A stretch of DNA of 64,000 bases from Desulforapulum autotrophicum. GTDB taxonomy: Bacteria; Desulfobacterota; Desulfobacteria; Desulfobacterales; Desulfolunaceae. The notes beneath the pieces were generated by a model. That model was not told the origin of the DNA. It saw nothing but the letters and a program-made list of their open reading frames with translations, and ran no database searches. Position numbers and translations under genes: made by a program. Positions within the stretch are counted from its first letter, which is position 1. Every line of letters starts with the position of its first letter. Shown in pieces: positions 17,669 through 25,194 of the stretch. The DNA lies in assembly GCA_020723285.1 (NCBI GenBank), contig DYJE01000003.1, positions 147,924-211,923 of the forward strand, in the 5' to 3' direction.

Positions 17669-19069
17669 ATGGCAGCCTCGAAGGATCAGAAAAAAACGTC
17701 AGAAACATCCGAAACCTCCCGTTCCAGTGTGACGGAAACCATCCTCGAAAGTATTTCCGACGGTGTGTTCACGGTGGATCACACCTGGCGCATCACCAGT
17801 TTCAACCGGGCCGCCGAGGAAATCACAGGCATTCCCAGGGACGAGGCCATCGGCCGTCATTGCTGGGAGGTGTTCCGCTCCAACATGTGCGAAAGGGACT
17901 GCGCCCTTAAAAAAACCATGAAGGTCGGAAAATCCTTCGTCAGTTCTGAAACTTACATCATCAACAAAGACAGGCAGCGAATCCCCATTACTGTGTCCAC
18001 CTCGGTTCTCAAGGACAAACGCGGTAAAATTTTAGGGGGTGTGGAGACATTCAGGGATCACAGCCTTGTTGAAGAATTGCGAAAAGAGCTTTCGTCCCGG
18101 TTTCAGATGGAAGACATGGTGAGTTCCTCAGAAAGCCTCAGGAAGATTTTCTCCATCGTTCCCCAGGTGGCTGAAAGCAGCAGCACGGTACTTATTCAGG
18201 GCGAGACAGGCACTGGAAAAGAACTTCTTGCAAGGGCCATCCACAATGTGGGGCCGAGGAAGGACAAACCTTTTGTGGCCATCAACTGCGGAGCCCTGCC
18301 CGACACCCTTTTGGAATCCGAACTGTTCGGATACAAAAAAGGAGCGTTCACACACGCGGAAAAAGACAAACCCGGCCATTTCAGTCTGGCGGACGGGGGC
18401 ACCATTTTTCTCGACGAAATCGGCGACACAAGCCCGGCTTTTCAGGTGAAGCTTCTGCGTGTCCTGGAAGAGCAGGAGTTCATGCCCCTGGGCTCTGTTA
18501 AAAAGGAAAAGACCGATGTGAGGATCATCGCGGCCACCCACATGGATCTTTCAACCATGGTCAGTGAGGGAACGTTCCGTCGGGATCTTTTTTACCGGAT
18601 CAACGTGGTGAGACTTCTCCTTCCCCCTTTACGCGAACGCATGGAAGACATTCCCCTTCTGGCTGACCGGTTTATCCGGAAAATGAACGGAATCCGTGGG
18701 AAATCCATCCGAGGCCTGAGCCAGGAATCCCTTGCCCGTCTTATGGCCCATGATTATCCAGGCAACATCCGTGAACTGGAAAATCTCATCGAACACGCCT
18801 TTATCCTCTGTTCCGAAGGCGACATCGAACCCCGTCACCTCCCGGCCTGGCTTTCGGACCAGCCCGTGCGAACCCCTTCAAAGGCCATCTCCGCCAGCGC
18901 AAATCCGGTGGCCGAAGCGGAACGGAAACACCTTCTTGAAACCCTGTCCCGCCACGGCCATAACCGCGAAGCCGCCGCCCGCGCCCTCGGCATCCACAAA
19001 ACCACATTGTACCGGAAAATGAAGAAGCTGGGGATTCCCCTGCCTGATGATGATGGGCGCAGGCGATGA
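17669..19069 (+). CDS. PAS-domain sigma-54-dependent transcriptional activator
   Basis: A 466-residue NtrC-family activator. Residues about 22-135 are a PAS sensor with a CxxxC pair (C74, C78 in NMCERDCALKK), a likely redox or metal-sensing spot. The AAA+ domain has Walker A GETGTGKE (178-185), the sigma-54 contact loop as GAFTHA (225-230; canonical GAFTGA), Walker B GGTIFLDE (243-250) and the second region of homology. A Fis-type HTH (REAAARALGIHKTTLYRKMKKLGI) ends the protein. The start at 17669 has GGAGAGGG upstream. Divergent from the DUF3786 gene and close to fdhA, so control of fdhA, the oxidoreductase or both is the obvious guess. Confidence 0.9.
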   Translation: MAASKDQKKTSETSETSRSSVTETILESISDGVFTVDHTWRITSFNRAAEEITGIPRDEAIGRHCWEVFRSNMCERDCALKKTMKVGKSFVSSETYIINKDRQRIPITVSTSVLKDKRGKILGGVETFRDHSLVEELRKELSSRFQMEDMVSSSESLRKIFSIVPQVAESSSTVLIQGETGTGKELLARAIHNVGPRKDKPFVAINCGALPDTLLESELFGYKKGAFTHAEKDKPGHFSLADGGTIFLDEIGDTSPAFQVKLLRVLEEQEFMPLGSVKKEKTDVRIIAATHMDLSTMVSEGTFRRDLFYRINVVRLLLPPLRERMEDIPLLADRFIRKMNGIRGKSIRGLSQESLARLMAHDYPGNIRELENLIEHAFILCSEGDIEPRHLPAWLSDQPVRTPSKAISASANPVAEAERKHLLETLSRHGHNREAAARALGIHKTTLYRKMKKLGIPLPDDDGRRR

Positions 19070-19109
19070 ACTGTGAATCAAGTGCTGATATTCATATCGA
19101 ATAATTTGC

Positions 19110-19166
19110 AAATGAATGAACATCGGACATCCAGTGCGGCCAACATCGAATAAAGGATAACTCCAT
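19110..19166 (-). repeat. Inverted copy of the heptamer-type dispersed repeat
   Basis: CCAACATCGAATAAAGGATAACTCCAT at its right end is, in inverse orientation, almost identical (one mismatch in 27) to 21114-21140, and the left part AATGAATGAACATCG-ACATCCA matches the 21141-21173 flank. A related ending lies at about 55582-55605. Confidence 0.75.
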
Positions 19167-19472
19167 AAAAAACAATCGAAACGCGATCCGGGTTGACCGA
19201 TTTTATCCGGATCACCCGATGCACGAGGTGAAACGTTTAAACAGATATTTCCTATAATTCCTGAACGTTTGATCGAACATGCGTTAAACGTTCTTTCCGT
19301 CATGGATCATCTGAAACAAAACCTTGGAAGAGCAAACAACGACATGCACCAGGGAATCCATCGTTTCGACGAACGCCGGAAAACGGCCTGACATATCCGG
19401 CCCCAAAGGAACATAATCGTCAGGCTAAAGGCAAAAATCAGTTTTTTGCCCTAACGGGGCTGAGGAATAAAG

Positions 19473-19670
19473 CCCAGGGTTGCGGCGAAAGCCGCTACCC
19501 TGGGACATTTCCCATGATGGTTTTCAACCCCAACGGGGTTGCGTAACATGTCCATGAAACGCCCCTATCTGGACGCAACCCCTTTGGGGTTGGGGGATGT
19601 TCGCCGGTGAACCCAGGGTAGCGGCGTTGCCGCAACCCTGGGCTTATGATACGGAATCCCGTTGGGATTC
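19473..19670. repeat. Cluster of five palindromes (REP-like)
   Basis: 19473-19504: CCCAGGGT...ACCCTGGG hairpin with inner GCGGC/GCCGC stem and a GAAA loop. 19525-19541: CAACCCC-AAC-GGGGTTG. 19576-19592: CAACCCC-TTT-GGGGTTG. 19612-19642: a second CCCAGGGT...ACCCTGGG hairpin with a GTT loop. 19654-19670: GAATCCC-GTT-GGGATTC. The first and fourth hairpins are near-identical copies in mirrored order. No T-run follows them, so they are not ordinary terminators. Confidence 0.8.
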
Positions 19671-19693
19671 GATGCGGGTTGTATCATTTTGTG

Positions 19694-19723
19694 GTGGTTG
19701 TCAGATTAAAATTCCGAAATGGA
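19694..19723 (+). repeat. Partial direct copy of the 21089 repeat
   Basis: GTGGTTGTCAGATTAAAA plus TTCCGAAATGGA, one mismatch from 21089-21118. In the full copy at 21089 it is followed by the heptamer array; here it is not. Confidence 0.75.
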
Positions 19724-20301
19724 AAACGGCAAACGGACCATCGGCAAAGAATGGGCCAGGAAACTGGCAGCTGCCCTTCATTGCGATTACAGGGCTTTTT
19801 TGTAAATGATGACCACCTTTGACCGGATTCTGATTGAAAAATCAAGGTGCGAAAACGGCTGAGAGCATATTGTCCAAAGCGATGGCCATGCCGTGACCCT
19901 TGCTTCACAACAGATAGAAATCATACCCCTTGACGATTCTTCACGATTGCGCTGGATTGCGGAAGAGCATCGACCTTTTCTGGAATGGCATCGGAATAAT
20001 ATTTTCAGGTAGTCGCAGCATGACGTGCATACCGTAGGAGAGATGCAACGATGCGGTGCGTTAACATTGCTAAAATGCAACGGTAAGCCAGTCTTAATCC
20101 ACTCCATTCTCTGAATTCTTTCATAAAACGATCTTCTAATACTCTGAAATAAAATACAATTTTTATATTGAAACTGTTTTTTCCAGATACGGCACGGCGG
20201 TTGCTATTCATCTGGATCGAACGGTGTTGTGAAAACGTTTCGTTCATGGAAGGCATGGGTCTGTGACAGCATCCGTGGATAGGTATGGAAGGACGAGGGG
20301 T

Positions 20302-20811
20302 ATGGTTTGCGTGGCGCTGACAGTCTGGGAAGACAGGATCTCTCCCGTGTTCGATGTGGCCCACGATCTGATGATCGTGACCATTGACCAGGGAAAAATT
20401 GAAGACAGGCGATACGTCTCTTTTGATCCGGACAGGCTGACCACCCTGATGATGATTTTCAAGGACAGAAACGTGGAATGTCTGATCTGCGGAGCCATCT
20501 CGGAAACACCGGCAAGGCTGATCATGGACAGCGGGATCCGGCTGATTCCGTTTATCACTGGGGACCTCGATCAGGTTCTCGCGTATTACGCAAAAGGCGA
20601 ACCCATTGTTCCGGGTTTCCTTATGCCCGGTTGCGGTTGCCCACGGCGTGGCAGCTGCGGAAGACATGGCAGGGGGAGGGACCGGGGAGATACGGATCCG
20701 AACGAAAAGGGTTCTGGGTTGAAACATGGGACATCGCCGTCCATGCGGACGGCAAGGAGGCGAACATGCCGGGATACGACAGAACAGGACCGCAAGGAGC
20801 GGGACCGATGA
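20302..20811 (+). CDS. NifX/NifB-like iron-molybdenum cofactor-binding family protein
   Basis: About 169 residues. The first 105 match the dinitrogenase iron-molybdenum cofactor biosynthesis fold: VCVALTVWEDRISPVFDVAHDLMIVTIDQGK and the middle CGAISETPARLIMDSGIRLIPF. A Cys/His/Arg-rich tail follows (GCGCPRRGSCGRHGRGRDRG) and then low-complexity sequence that may be out of natural use. It overlaps the start of the DUF5320 gene by 46 bases. The GAGG-like site precedes the ATG at 20302. In other sulfate reducers such proteins accompany ORP-type Mo-Cu cluster proteins; the metal here is not shown. Confidence 0.75.
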   Translation: MVCVALTVWEDRISPVFDVAHDLMIVTIDQGKIEDRRYVSFDPDRLTTLMMIFKDRNVECLICGAISETPARLIMDSGIRLIPFITGDLDQVLAYYAKGEPIVPGFLMPGCGCPRRGSCGRHGRGRDRGDTDPNEKGSGLKHGTSPSMRTARRRTCRDTTEQDRKERDR

Positions 20812-21020
20812 CAGGCGGAGGCCGTGGATTGTGCAACAGTGGCCAGGGACGGAAAAGTGGCGGTGGTTTTATGGGCCAGGGTTTCTGCCGGGGCGGTAGA
20901 AAAAACAGGATGGGCAGACAGGGCTTCGGTATGGGATTTGGCCGCGGGTTTCGAACCGGTTTTCCTGAAAAAATCCAGGGAAAACCTGAAAGCGTTAAAA
21001 CCACAGGTGATGAAAGCTGA
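20766..21020 (+). CDS. DUF5320-family small protein
   Basis: An 84-residue basic, Gly/Arg/Met-rich protein beginning MPGYDRTGPQGAGPMTGGGRG, the recognisable start of DUF5320. Cysteines near 24 and 42 and several FGMGFGRGF-type repeats follow. AAGGAGG lies six bases before the ATG. These proteins regularly sit with NifX-like and MinD-like Fe-S ATPase genes in anaerobes, as here. Role unknown. Confidence 0.8.
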   Translation: MPGYDRTGPQGAGPMTGGGRGLCNSGQGRKSGGGFMGQGFCRGGRKNRMGRQGFGMGFGRGFRTGFPEKIQGKPESVKTTGDES

Positions 21021-21088
21021 ACAGCGTCAAAACAGCGTCAAACGTTTTGAACTGGTGAAGGTTATACGATGGAGAGCCGTTGTTTATA

Positions 21089-21173
21089 GTGGTTGTCAGA
21101 TTAAAAATCCGAAATGGAGTTATCCTTTAATCGATGTTGGACGTTGGGCGTTGGATGTTCGATGTTCATTCAT
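21089..21173 (+). repeat. Full copy of a dispersed repeat ending in a heptamer array
   Basis: Begins GTGGTTGTCAGATTAAAA, then TCCGAAATGGAGTTATCC, then seven-base units GTTGGAC GTTGGGC GTTGGAT GTTCGAT GTTCATT. Parts of it recur at 19694-19723 (direct) and 19110-19166 (inverted); heptamer arrays recur at 55.5-57.0 kb. Confidence 0.75.
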
Positions 21174-21260
21174 TCGTGAAATCGGAACAGATTTATGACA
21201 ACCACTCTTAAGATTCCGGCCGCGGCTCTTGTGTCATGACATACCTCCCGCGCGTTACGG

Positions 21261-21290
21261 CATCCGGCAGGGCTCACAACCTGCCGGATG
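21261..21290. promoter_or_regulatory. Hairpin in the leader of the 21312 gene
   Basis: CATCCGGCAGG and CCTGCCGGATG form a perfect 11-pair stem with an eight-base loop, ending eight bases before the AGGAAAGGA ribosome site. No T-run follows, so a leader or mRNA-end structure is more likely than a terminator. Confidence 0.55.
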
Positions 21291-21311
21291 TCCGGGAGAG
21301 GAAAGGATTTT

Positions 21312-21695
21312 ATGTGTATGCGTTTTGTTGTGGTCTGTGAAAAATCCGATGATCTGGAAAACCTGAGGCAGGGTTTGATGAAACAGCCCCAGGTTGAAAT
21401 CGTTATGATCGATGGCGTGGAAAACGCCGTGAAAGAAATAGCGACAAACACACCGGCGCTTGTGATTGTGGCAGAAAAGGTTCAAGGCATCGGGGGCAAG
21501 GATATCATCGAGATGATGATCAAAAAGAACCCCATGGTCAACACCGCTCTTGTCAGCCGTCTTTCTGACGAGGAATTTCATGAATACACCGAAGGACTCG
21601 GGGTACTCATGCCGGTTCCGGTGGACGCCGGAGAGGAGACAGCCTTGGAAATGCTTGAAAAAATTAAAAAACTATACAGCCTATATCAATCATAG
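21312..21695 (+). CDS. Pseudo-receiver (response-regulator fold) protein without phosphoacceptor
   Basis: A 127-residue single-domain protein with the alternating pattern of a CheY-like fold (FVVVCEKSDDLENLRQGL, PALVIVAEKVQGIGGKDIIEMM, NTALVSRL, a helix and MPVPVDAGEE). The position normally held by the phosphorylated Asp is Ala in LVIVAEK, so it is not expected to be phosphorylated in the standard way. AGGAAAGGA precedes the ATG. It is the gene just before two Fe-S MinD ATPases (31 bases), so it may act as an adaptor for them; that is inference. Confidence 0.6.
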   Translation: MCMRFVVVCEKSDDLENLRQGLMKQPQVEIVMIDGVENAVKEIATNTPALVIVAEKVQGIGGKDIIEMMIKKNPMVNTALVSRLSDEEFHEYTEGLGVLMPVPVDAGEETALEMLEKIKKLYSLYQS

Positions 21696-21725
21696 ATGAG
21701 AAAGCGTCTTTTGGAAGGTGACGGC

Positions 21726-22565
21726 ATGCTGATCAGTGTGGCAAGCGGTAAAGGCGGAACGGGCAAGACCACCGTGTCGACCAATCTGGCTTATGCTCTT
21801 GGAAAACGGGCGGTGATCCTCGACTGCGACGTGGAAGAACCCAACGCCCATCTGTTTTTGAATCCTGAATTCGAGGAAACGGAAAATGTGACCACAAAGG
21901 TCCCTGTGGTGGACATGGCTCGATGCACCCTCTGCCGGAAATGTGCAGACATCTGTCGGTTCAGGGCCATTGCCGTGGCTGGAAAAACGGTTCTGGTCTT
22001 TCCTGAACTTTGCCACAGCTGCGGCGGTTGTTTCAGGGTCTGTGAACCGGGTGCGCTGTCGGAAGGCCTGCGCGAACTGGGGGATGTGGAAAAAGGTGTA
22101 AGCGGTGATCTGGGCTTTGTCAAAGGAACCCTTCGGGTCGGTGAAGCCATGAGCCCGCCGCTGATCAAGAAAGTGAGGACATACCACGACCTTTCCCGGA
22201 TCAATATCATTGACGCGCCTCCGGGAACTTCATGTCCGGTGATCGCCGCCATGCGCGGCACCGATTTTGTGCTCATGGTCACCGAACCCACACCGTTCGG
22301 TCTTCATGATTTGAAGCTGGCGGTGGGTGCGGTGAGGATTTTAGGCATTCCCCACGGTCTTGTGATCAACCGGTCGGACATGGGGGACGACAAGGTCAGG
22401 GACTACGCGAAAGCCGAATACATTCCTGTTCTCATGGAAATCCCTTTCGACCGCCGAATTGCCGAGTGTTATTCGCGGGGCGGCCTGATCGCGGCCATGG
22501 TCCCGGAATGGAAAGAGAGTTTCATGGAACTTTTTCAGAAAATTCAATCCCAGGTGCTGTCATGA
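21726..22565 (+). CDS. MinD/ParA-type P-loop ATPase with inserted 4Fe-4S ferredoxin domain
   Basis: A 279-residue ATPase: Walker A SGKGGTGKTT (about 6-15), a ferredoxin insert near 62-115 with CTLCRKCADIC and CHSCGGCFRVC, and the switch motif DAPPGTSCPV. It resembles the paired MinD-like ATPases DVU2103/DVU2104 of the orange-protein (ORP) operon of Desulfovibrio, and more broadly Mrp/Nbp35 scaffolds. It likely handles metal or Fe-S clusters for the neighbouring NifX-like proteins. The ATGA overlap with the next gene implies translational coupling. Confidence 0.88.
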   Translation: MLISVASGKGGTGKTTVSTNLAYALGKRAVILDCDVEEPNAHLFLNPEFEETENVTTKVPVVDMARCTLCRKCADICRFRAIAVAGKTVLVFPELCHSCGGCFRVCEPGALSEGLRELGDVEKGVSGDLGFVKGTLRVGEAMSPPLIKKVRTYHDLSRINIIDAPPGTSCPVIAAMRGTDFVLMVTEPTPFGLHDLKLAVGAVRILGIPHGLVINRSDMGDDKVRDYAKAEYIPVLMEIPFDRRIAECYSRGGLIAAMVPEWKESFMELFQKIQSQVLS

Positions 22566-23470
22566 GAGAGCTGGTGGTGATCAGCGGTAAAGGTGGAACG
22601 GGTAAAACAAGCCTGACGGCGGCGTTCGCGGCCCTCAGCCGGAACAGTGTCCTGTGTGACGCGGATGTGGATGCCGCCGATCTTCATCTATTGATGAACC
22701 CTGAAACGGTCACATGCACGGATTTCAAGGCCGGAAACGAAGCGATCATCGATAAAACCCTGTGCACCGAATGCGGTATGTGTCGTGAACTGTGCTGTTT
22801 TGGAGCCATTTCCCAAGAGTATGTCGTGGATACCATTGCCTGCGAAGGGTGCGGGGTCTGCGTGGATTTCTGTCCGGTCAAGGCCATTGAATTTCCGGTT
22901 AAAACCTGTGGGGAATGGTATCGTTCGGACACACGCTTCGGTCCCATGGTCCATGCCCGTCTTGGCATTGCGGAAGAAAATTCCGGCAGACTGGTGAGTC
23001 TTGTGCGTCAGGAAGCCAGAGACTATGCAGAAAAAAACGGTCATGACCTGATCATCACCGACGGGCCTCCGGGCGTGGGATGCCCGGTGATCGCTTCGCT
23101 GGGCGGTGCCACAGCGGTGTGTATCGTCACGGAGCCCACGGTTTCAGGCCTGCATGACATGGAGCGTGTGATCCGTCTTGCGGCCCATTTCAAGGTTCCG
23201 GGTATGGTGATCATCAATAAATACGATCTCAATCCGGATATGGCCAAGAATATCGAATGTCTGGCCTGCGAACGGAATATCACCGTTCTCGGACGGATAC
23301 CGTTTGATCCCGGCTTTACAAAAGCCATGGTTCAGGGAAAAACCATCGTGGAGTACAACCCTTCATCCACGCTGACAGATACGGTGAAAACCATGTGGCA
23401 GGCCATCATCACCTCGCCTGTGATGAACGCCCGTGGAATCATGGATTTCAGTCAATCGATCAAATCATAA
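22562..23470 (+). CDS. MinD/ParA-type P-loop ATPase with inserted 4Fe-4S ferredoxin domain (paralogue)
   Basis: A 302-residue paralogue of the preceding ATPase, with Walker A SGKGGTGKTS (8-17), insert clusters CTECGMCRELC and CEGCGVCVDFC, and DGPPGVGCPV. It starts inside the previous stop codon (ATGA), so the two are made in fixed ratio. As in ORP-type operons, two such ATPases stand together; hetero-complex formation is inferred. The C-terminal extension after the ATPase core is about 40 residues. Confidence 0.88.
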   Translation: MRELVVISGKGGTGKTSLTAAFAALSRNSVLCDADVDAADLHLLMNPETVTCTDFKAGNEAIIDKTLCTECGMCRELCCFGAISQEYVVDTIACEGCGVCVDFCPVKAIEFPVKTCGEWYRSDTRFGPMVHARLGIAEENSGRLVSLVRQEARDYAEKNGHDLIITDGPPGVGCPVIASLGGATAVCIVTEPTVSGLHDMERVIRLAAHFKVPGMVIINKYDLNPDMAKNIECLACERNITVLGRIPFDPGFTKAMVQGKTIVEYNPSSTLTDTVKTMWQAIITSPVMNARGIMDFSQSIKS

Positions 23471-23488
23471 CAAGGAGATAATTTCGAC

Positions 23489-23872
23489 ATGAAAAACGGA
23501 AGAATTGCAGTGCCCTCCATGCATCTGGGAGGGCTTGACGGAGTAAGGGCAGGTCATTTCGGCCACTGCGACGTGTTCACCCTTATCGACGTGAAAGATG
23601 GAGAGATTAAGGAAGTTCAGACCATTGCCAACCGGGAGCACGTTCAGGGCGGATGCATGGTGCCTGTGAATCTTCTGGCGGGCCATAACGTCAACGCCCT
23701 TATCGTGGGAGGAATCGGCATGCGGCCGCTCATGGGATTCCGTCAGGTGGGCATCGATGTTTATCACGATGCGGTAAGGCCGGATATCCGCCCGGTGGTG
23801 GAAGACCTTATCGCCGGGAAACTCGACCAGATCCGCGAAGACCAGGTCTGCGGCGGCGGTGGCGGCCATTAA
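23489..23872 (+). CDS. NifX/NifB-like cofactor-binding family protein (ORP-type)
   Basis: A 127-residue protein of the NifB/NifX-like iron-molybdenum cofactor-binding family: IAVPSMHLGGLDGVRAGHFGHCDVFTLIDV at the start, GGIGMRPLMGF in the middle and a C-terminal CGGGGGH tail. The tail is common in this subgroup. AAGGAGAT precedes the ATG. It is 18 bases after the ATPase pair and 20 before another NifX-like gene, as in ORP-like clusters, where ORP binds a Mo-Cu-sulfide centre. Metal content here is unknown. Confidence 0.85.
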   Translation: MKNGRIAVPSMHLGGLDGVRAGHFGHCDVFTLIDVKDGEIKEVQTIANREHVQGGCMVPVNLLAGHNVNALIVGGIGMRPLMGFRQVGIDVYHDAVRPDIRPVVEDLIAGKLDQIREDQVCGGGGGH

Positions 23873-23892
23873 ATGCCAAAGGAGTCAAAAAT

Positions 23893-24252
23893 ATGAAAGT
23901 AGCTGTGACATCGAAGGGTTCTGATCTGGAATCCCAGGTGGATCCACGATTCGGGCGGGCAAAGTACATCATGATCATCGACGCGGACACTCTGGCTTTC
24001 GAAGCCGTTGACAACTCGGAAAATTTGAATGCCTTCAAGGGAGCGGGAATTCAGGCGGCAACCCTCATCTGTGACAAGGGGGCGGAAGTCCTTCTGACCG
24101 GCCATTGCGGTCCCAATGCCTTCACCACCCTCAAAGCCGCCGGAGTCAAGGTGGTGAACGATGTGGACGGCATGGTGCTGGACGCGGTGACGTCATTCAA
24201 AAACGGCCGGTACACGTTTGCTGAAGAAGCCAATGTGGATGGGCACTGGTGA
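23893..24252 (+). CDS. NifX/NifB-like cofactor-binding family protein (ORP-like)
   Basis: A 119-residue protein of the same family: MKVAVTSKGSDLESQVDPRFGRAKYIMIID, then ENLNAFKGAGIQAATLICDKGAEVLLTGHCGPNAFTTLKAAGVKV. The text QVDPRFGRA and GHCGPNAF strongly recalls Desulfovibrio ORP (DVU2108). A GGAGTC site precedes it. It is the fourth metal-handling gene of the run and the best candidate here for a cluster-carrying ORP homologue. Confidence 0.87.
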   Translation: MKVAVTSKGSDLESQVDPRFGRAKYIMIIDADTLAFEAVDNSENLNAFKGAGIQAATLICDKGAEVLLTGHCGPNAFTTLKAAGVKVVNDVDGMVLDAVTSFKNGRYTFAEEANVDGHW

Positions 24253-24404
24253 TCTTGCATAAGGGTCATACGGGTCTTTAAGGCATACGGTTTCGGAAAA
24301 CAGCGGGAATCAAGGGAATCACAACAACGATCAGGGACATGACCTTTTTCCGCTGTTTTCCGATTATTCATTCATATTCACGTCAGTCATTCAAAGGAGC
24401 ATAT

Positions 24405-24749
24405 ATGAAAAAAGTTGCCATCGTGGCATGCGGTGCGTACATGGACACCGGATACGGTTGTCCTGGTGAATGGCGTTGTCTCAAGGCGGCGGCTCTGGGC
24501 GAGGGGAAGTTCGACGAACCCAAAGCGGTTGTTTCGTTCGTGAAATGCCAGTGTCCGGGCAGGAGTCTCGTGGCCAACACGGGCATGGCCATGAAACTCT
24601 CTGAAATCAAACCGGATGAAATCTATCTGAGTTCATGCATGGTTAACGCCAAGCCCGGCTGTCCTTACAGCACACCCGAAGAAAAAGCCGAAATGATCAA
24701 AGGAAAAACAGGCATGGACGTGATTTTCGGGACACACGACTATCACTGA
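24405..24749 (+). CDS. CGGC-domain protein
   Basis: A 114-residue protein with the putative metal-binding CGGC-domain outline: VAIVACGAYMDTGYGCPGEWRC near the start, then KCQCPGRSLV and LSSCMVNAKPGCPYSTPEE. It has ten cysteines, several well placed to bind a metal. AAGGAG is six bases before the ATG. It follows the NifX-like genes with a 152-base gap and probably belongs to the same metal-related group, though it may have its own promoter. Function unknown. Confidence 0.78.
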   Translation: MKKVAIVACGAYMDTGYGCPGEWRCLKAAALGEGKFDEPKAVVSFVKCQCPGRSLVANTGMAMKLSEIKPDEIYLSSCMVNAKPGCPYSTPEEKAEMIKGKTGMDVIFGTHDYH

Positions 24750-24863
24750 TTTTAATCGAAAAAAGGGGGGAGAGGCGGAAACAAAGGCCGGTCCACTGTG
24801 TTCAACCTATCCCACGTCCGTCTGTCCCCCTGCACATTACATTGAATGATGACAGGAGTTAAA

Positions 24864-25118
24864 ATGCCCATTTTCGATTACCTGTGCAATACCTGTGGAA
24901 AAGAATCGGAAATCCTTCTTGTTTCCTCAAGCCAGAAACCCCGGTGCCGTCATTGCGGAAGCATTGATCTTGAAAAACGCATGTCAGCCCCAAGTCCTCT
25001 TACAGGCTCTGTACGTTCGGGATTTCCAGGTCCCGGAGACACCGCCTGTTGCGGCTCTGCTCCCGGAGCGGCCTCAGGTTGCTCAGGGCCGGGTTCATGC
25101 TGCGGAAAATCTTTTTAA
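24864..25118 (+). CDS. FmdB-family zinc-ribbon protein
   Basis: An 84-residue protein starting MPIFDYLCNTCGKESEI with a second CxxC in PRCRHCGS, the FmdB/zinc-ribbon pattern, and a Gly/Ser/Cys-rich tail ending SGCSGPGSCCGKSF. Members were first named as formamidase and amidase regulators, but their roles in anaerobes are unclear. AGGAG precedes the ATG at 24864; the earlier ATG at 24846 lacks a site. Confidence 0.85.
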   Translation: MPIFDYLCNTCGKESEILLVSSSQKPRCRHCGSIDLEKRMSAPSPLTGSVRSGFPGPGDTACCGSAPGAASGCSGPGSCCGKSF

Positions 25119-25194
25119 ACAAGTGATACATGTGAACGTCTCCTCTGGTCAGGAAACACTTCCGTTTTTTCCATGATCCTGTTATCGTCCGGCC

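Larger units (their letters stand above)
19070..20301. other. 1.2-kb repeat-rich intergenic region
   Basis: No convincing gene. It holds an inverted copy of the heptamer-type repeat (19110-19166), a cluster of nested hairpins (19473-19670) and a partial direct copy of another repeat (19694-19723). A plus-strand open frame of 58 codons at about 19861-20011, without a clear ATG, reads as a plausible protein tail (TLASQQIEIIPLDDSSRLRW...) and may be a gene remnant. The rest is unstructured to my eye. Confidence 0.55.

Noticed and set aside
19473-19670. Row of terminators
   Set aside because: None of the five hairpins is followed by a T-run, and no convergent genes end there.
20005-20727. 240-codon minus-strand frame at the start of the NifX-like cluster
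   Set aside because: It overlaps the NifX-like gene on the other strand and shows no recognisable family.
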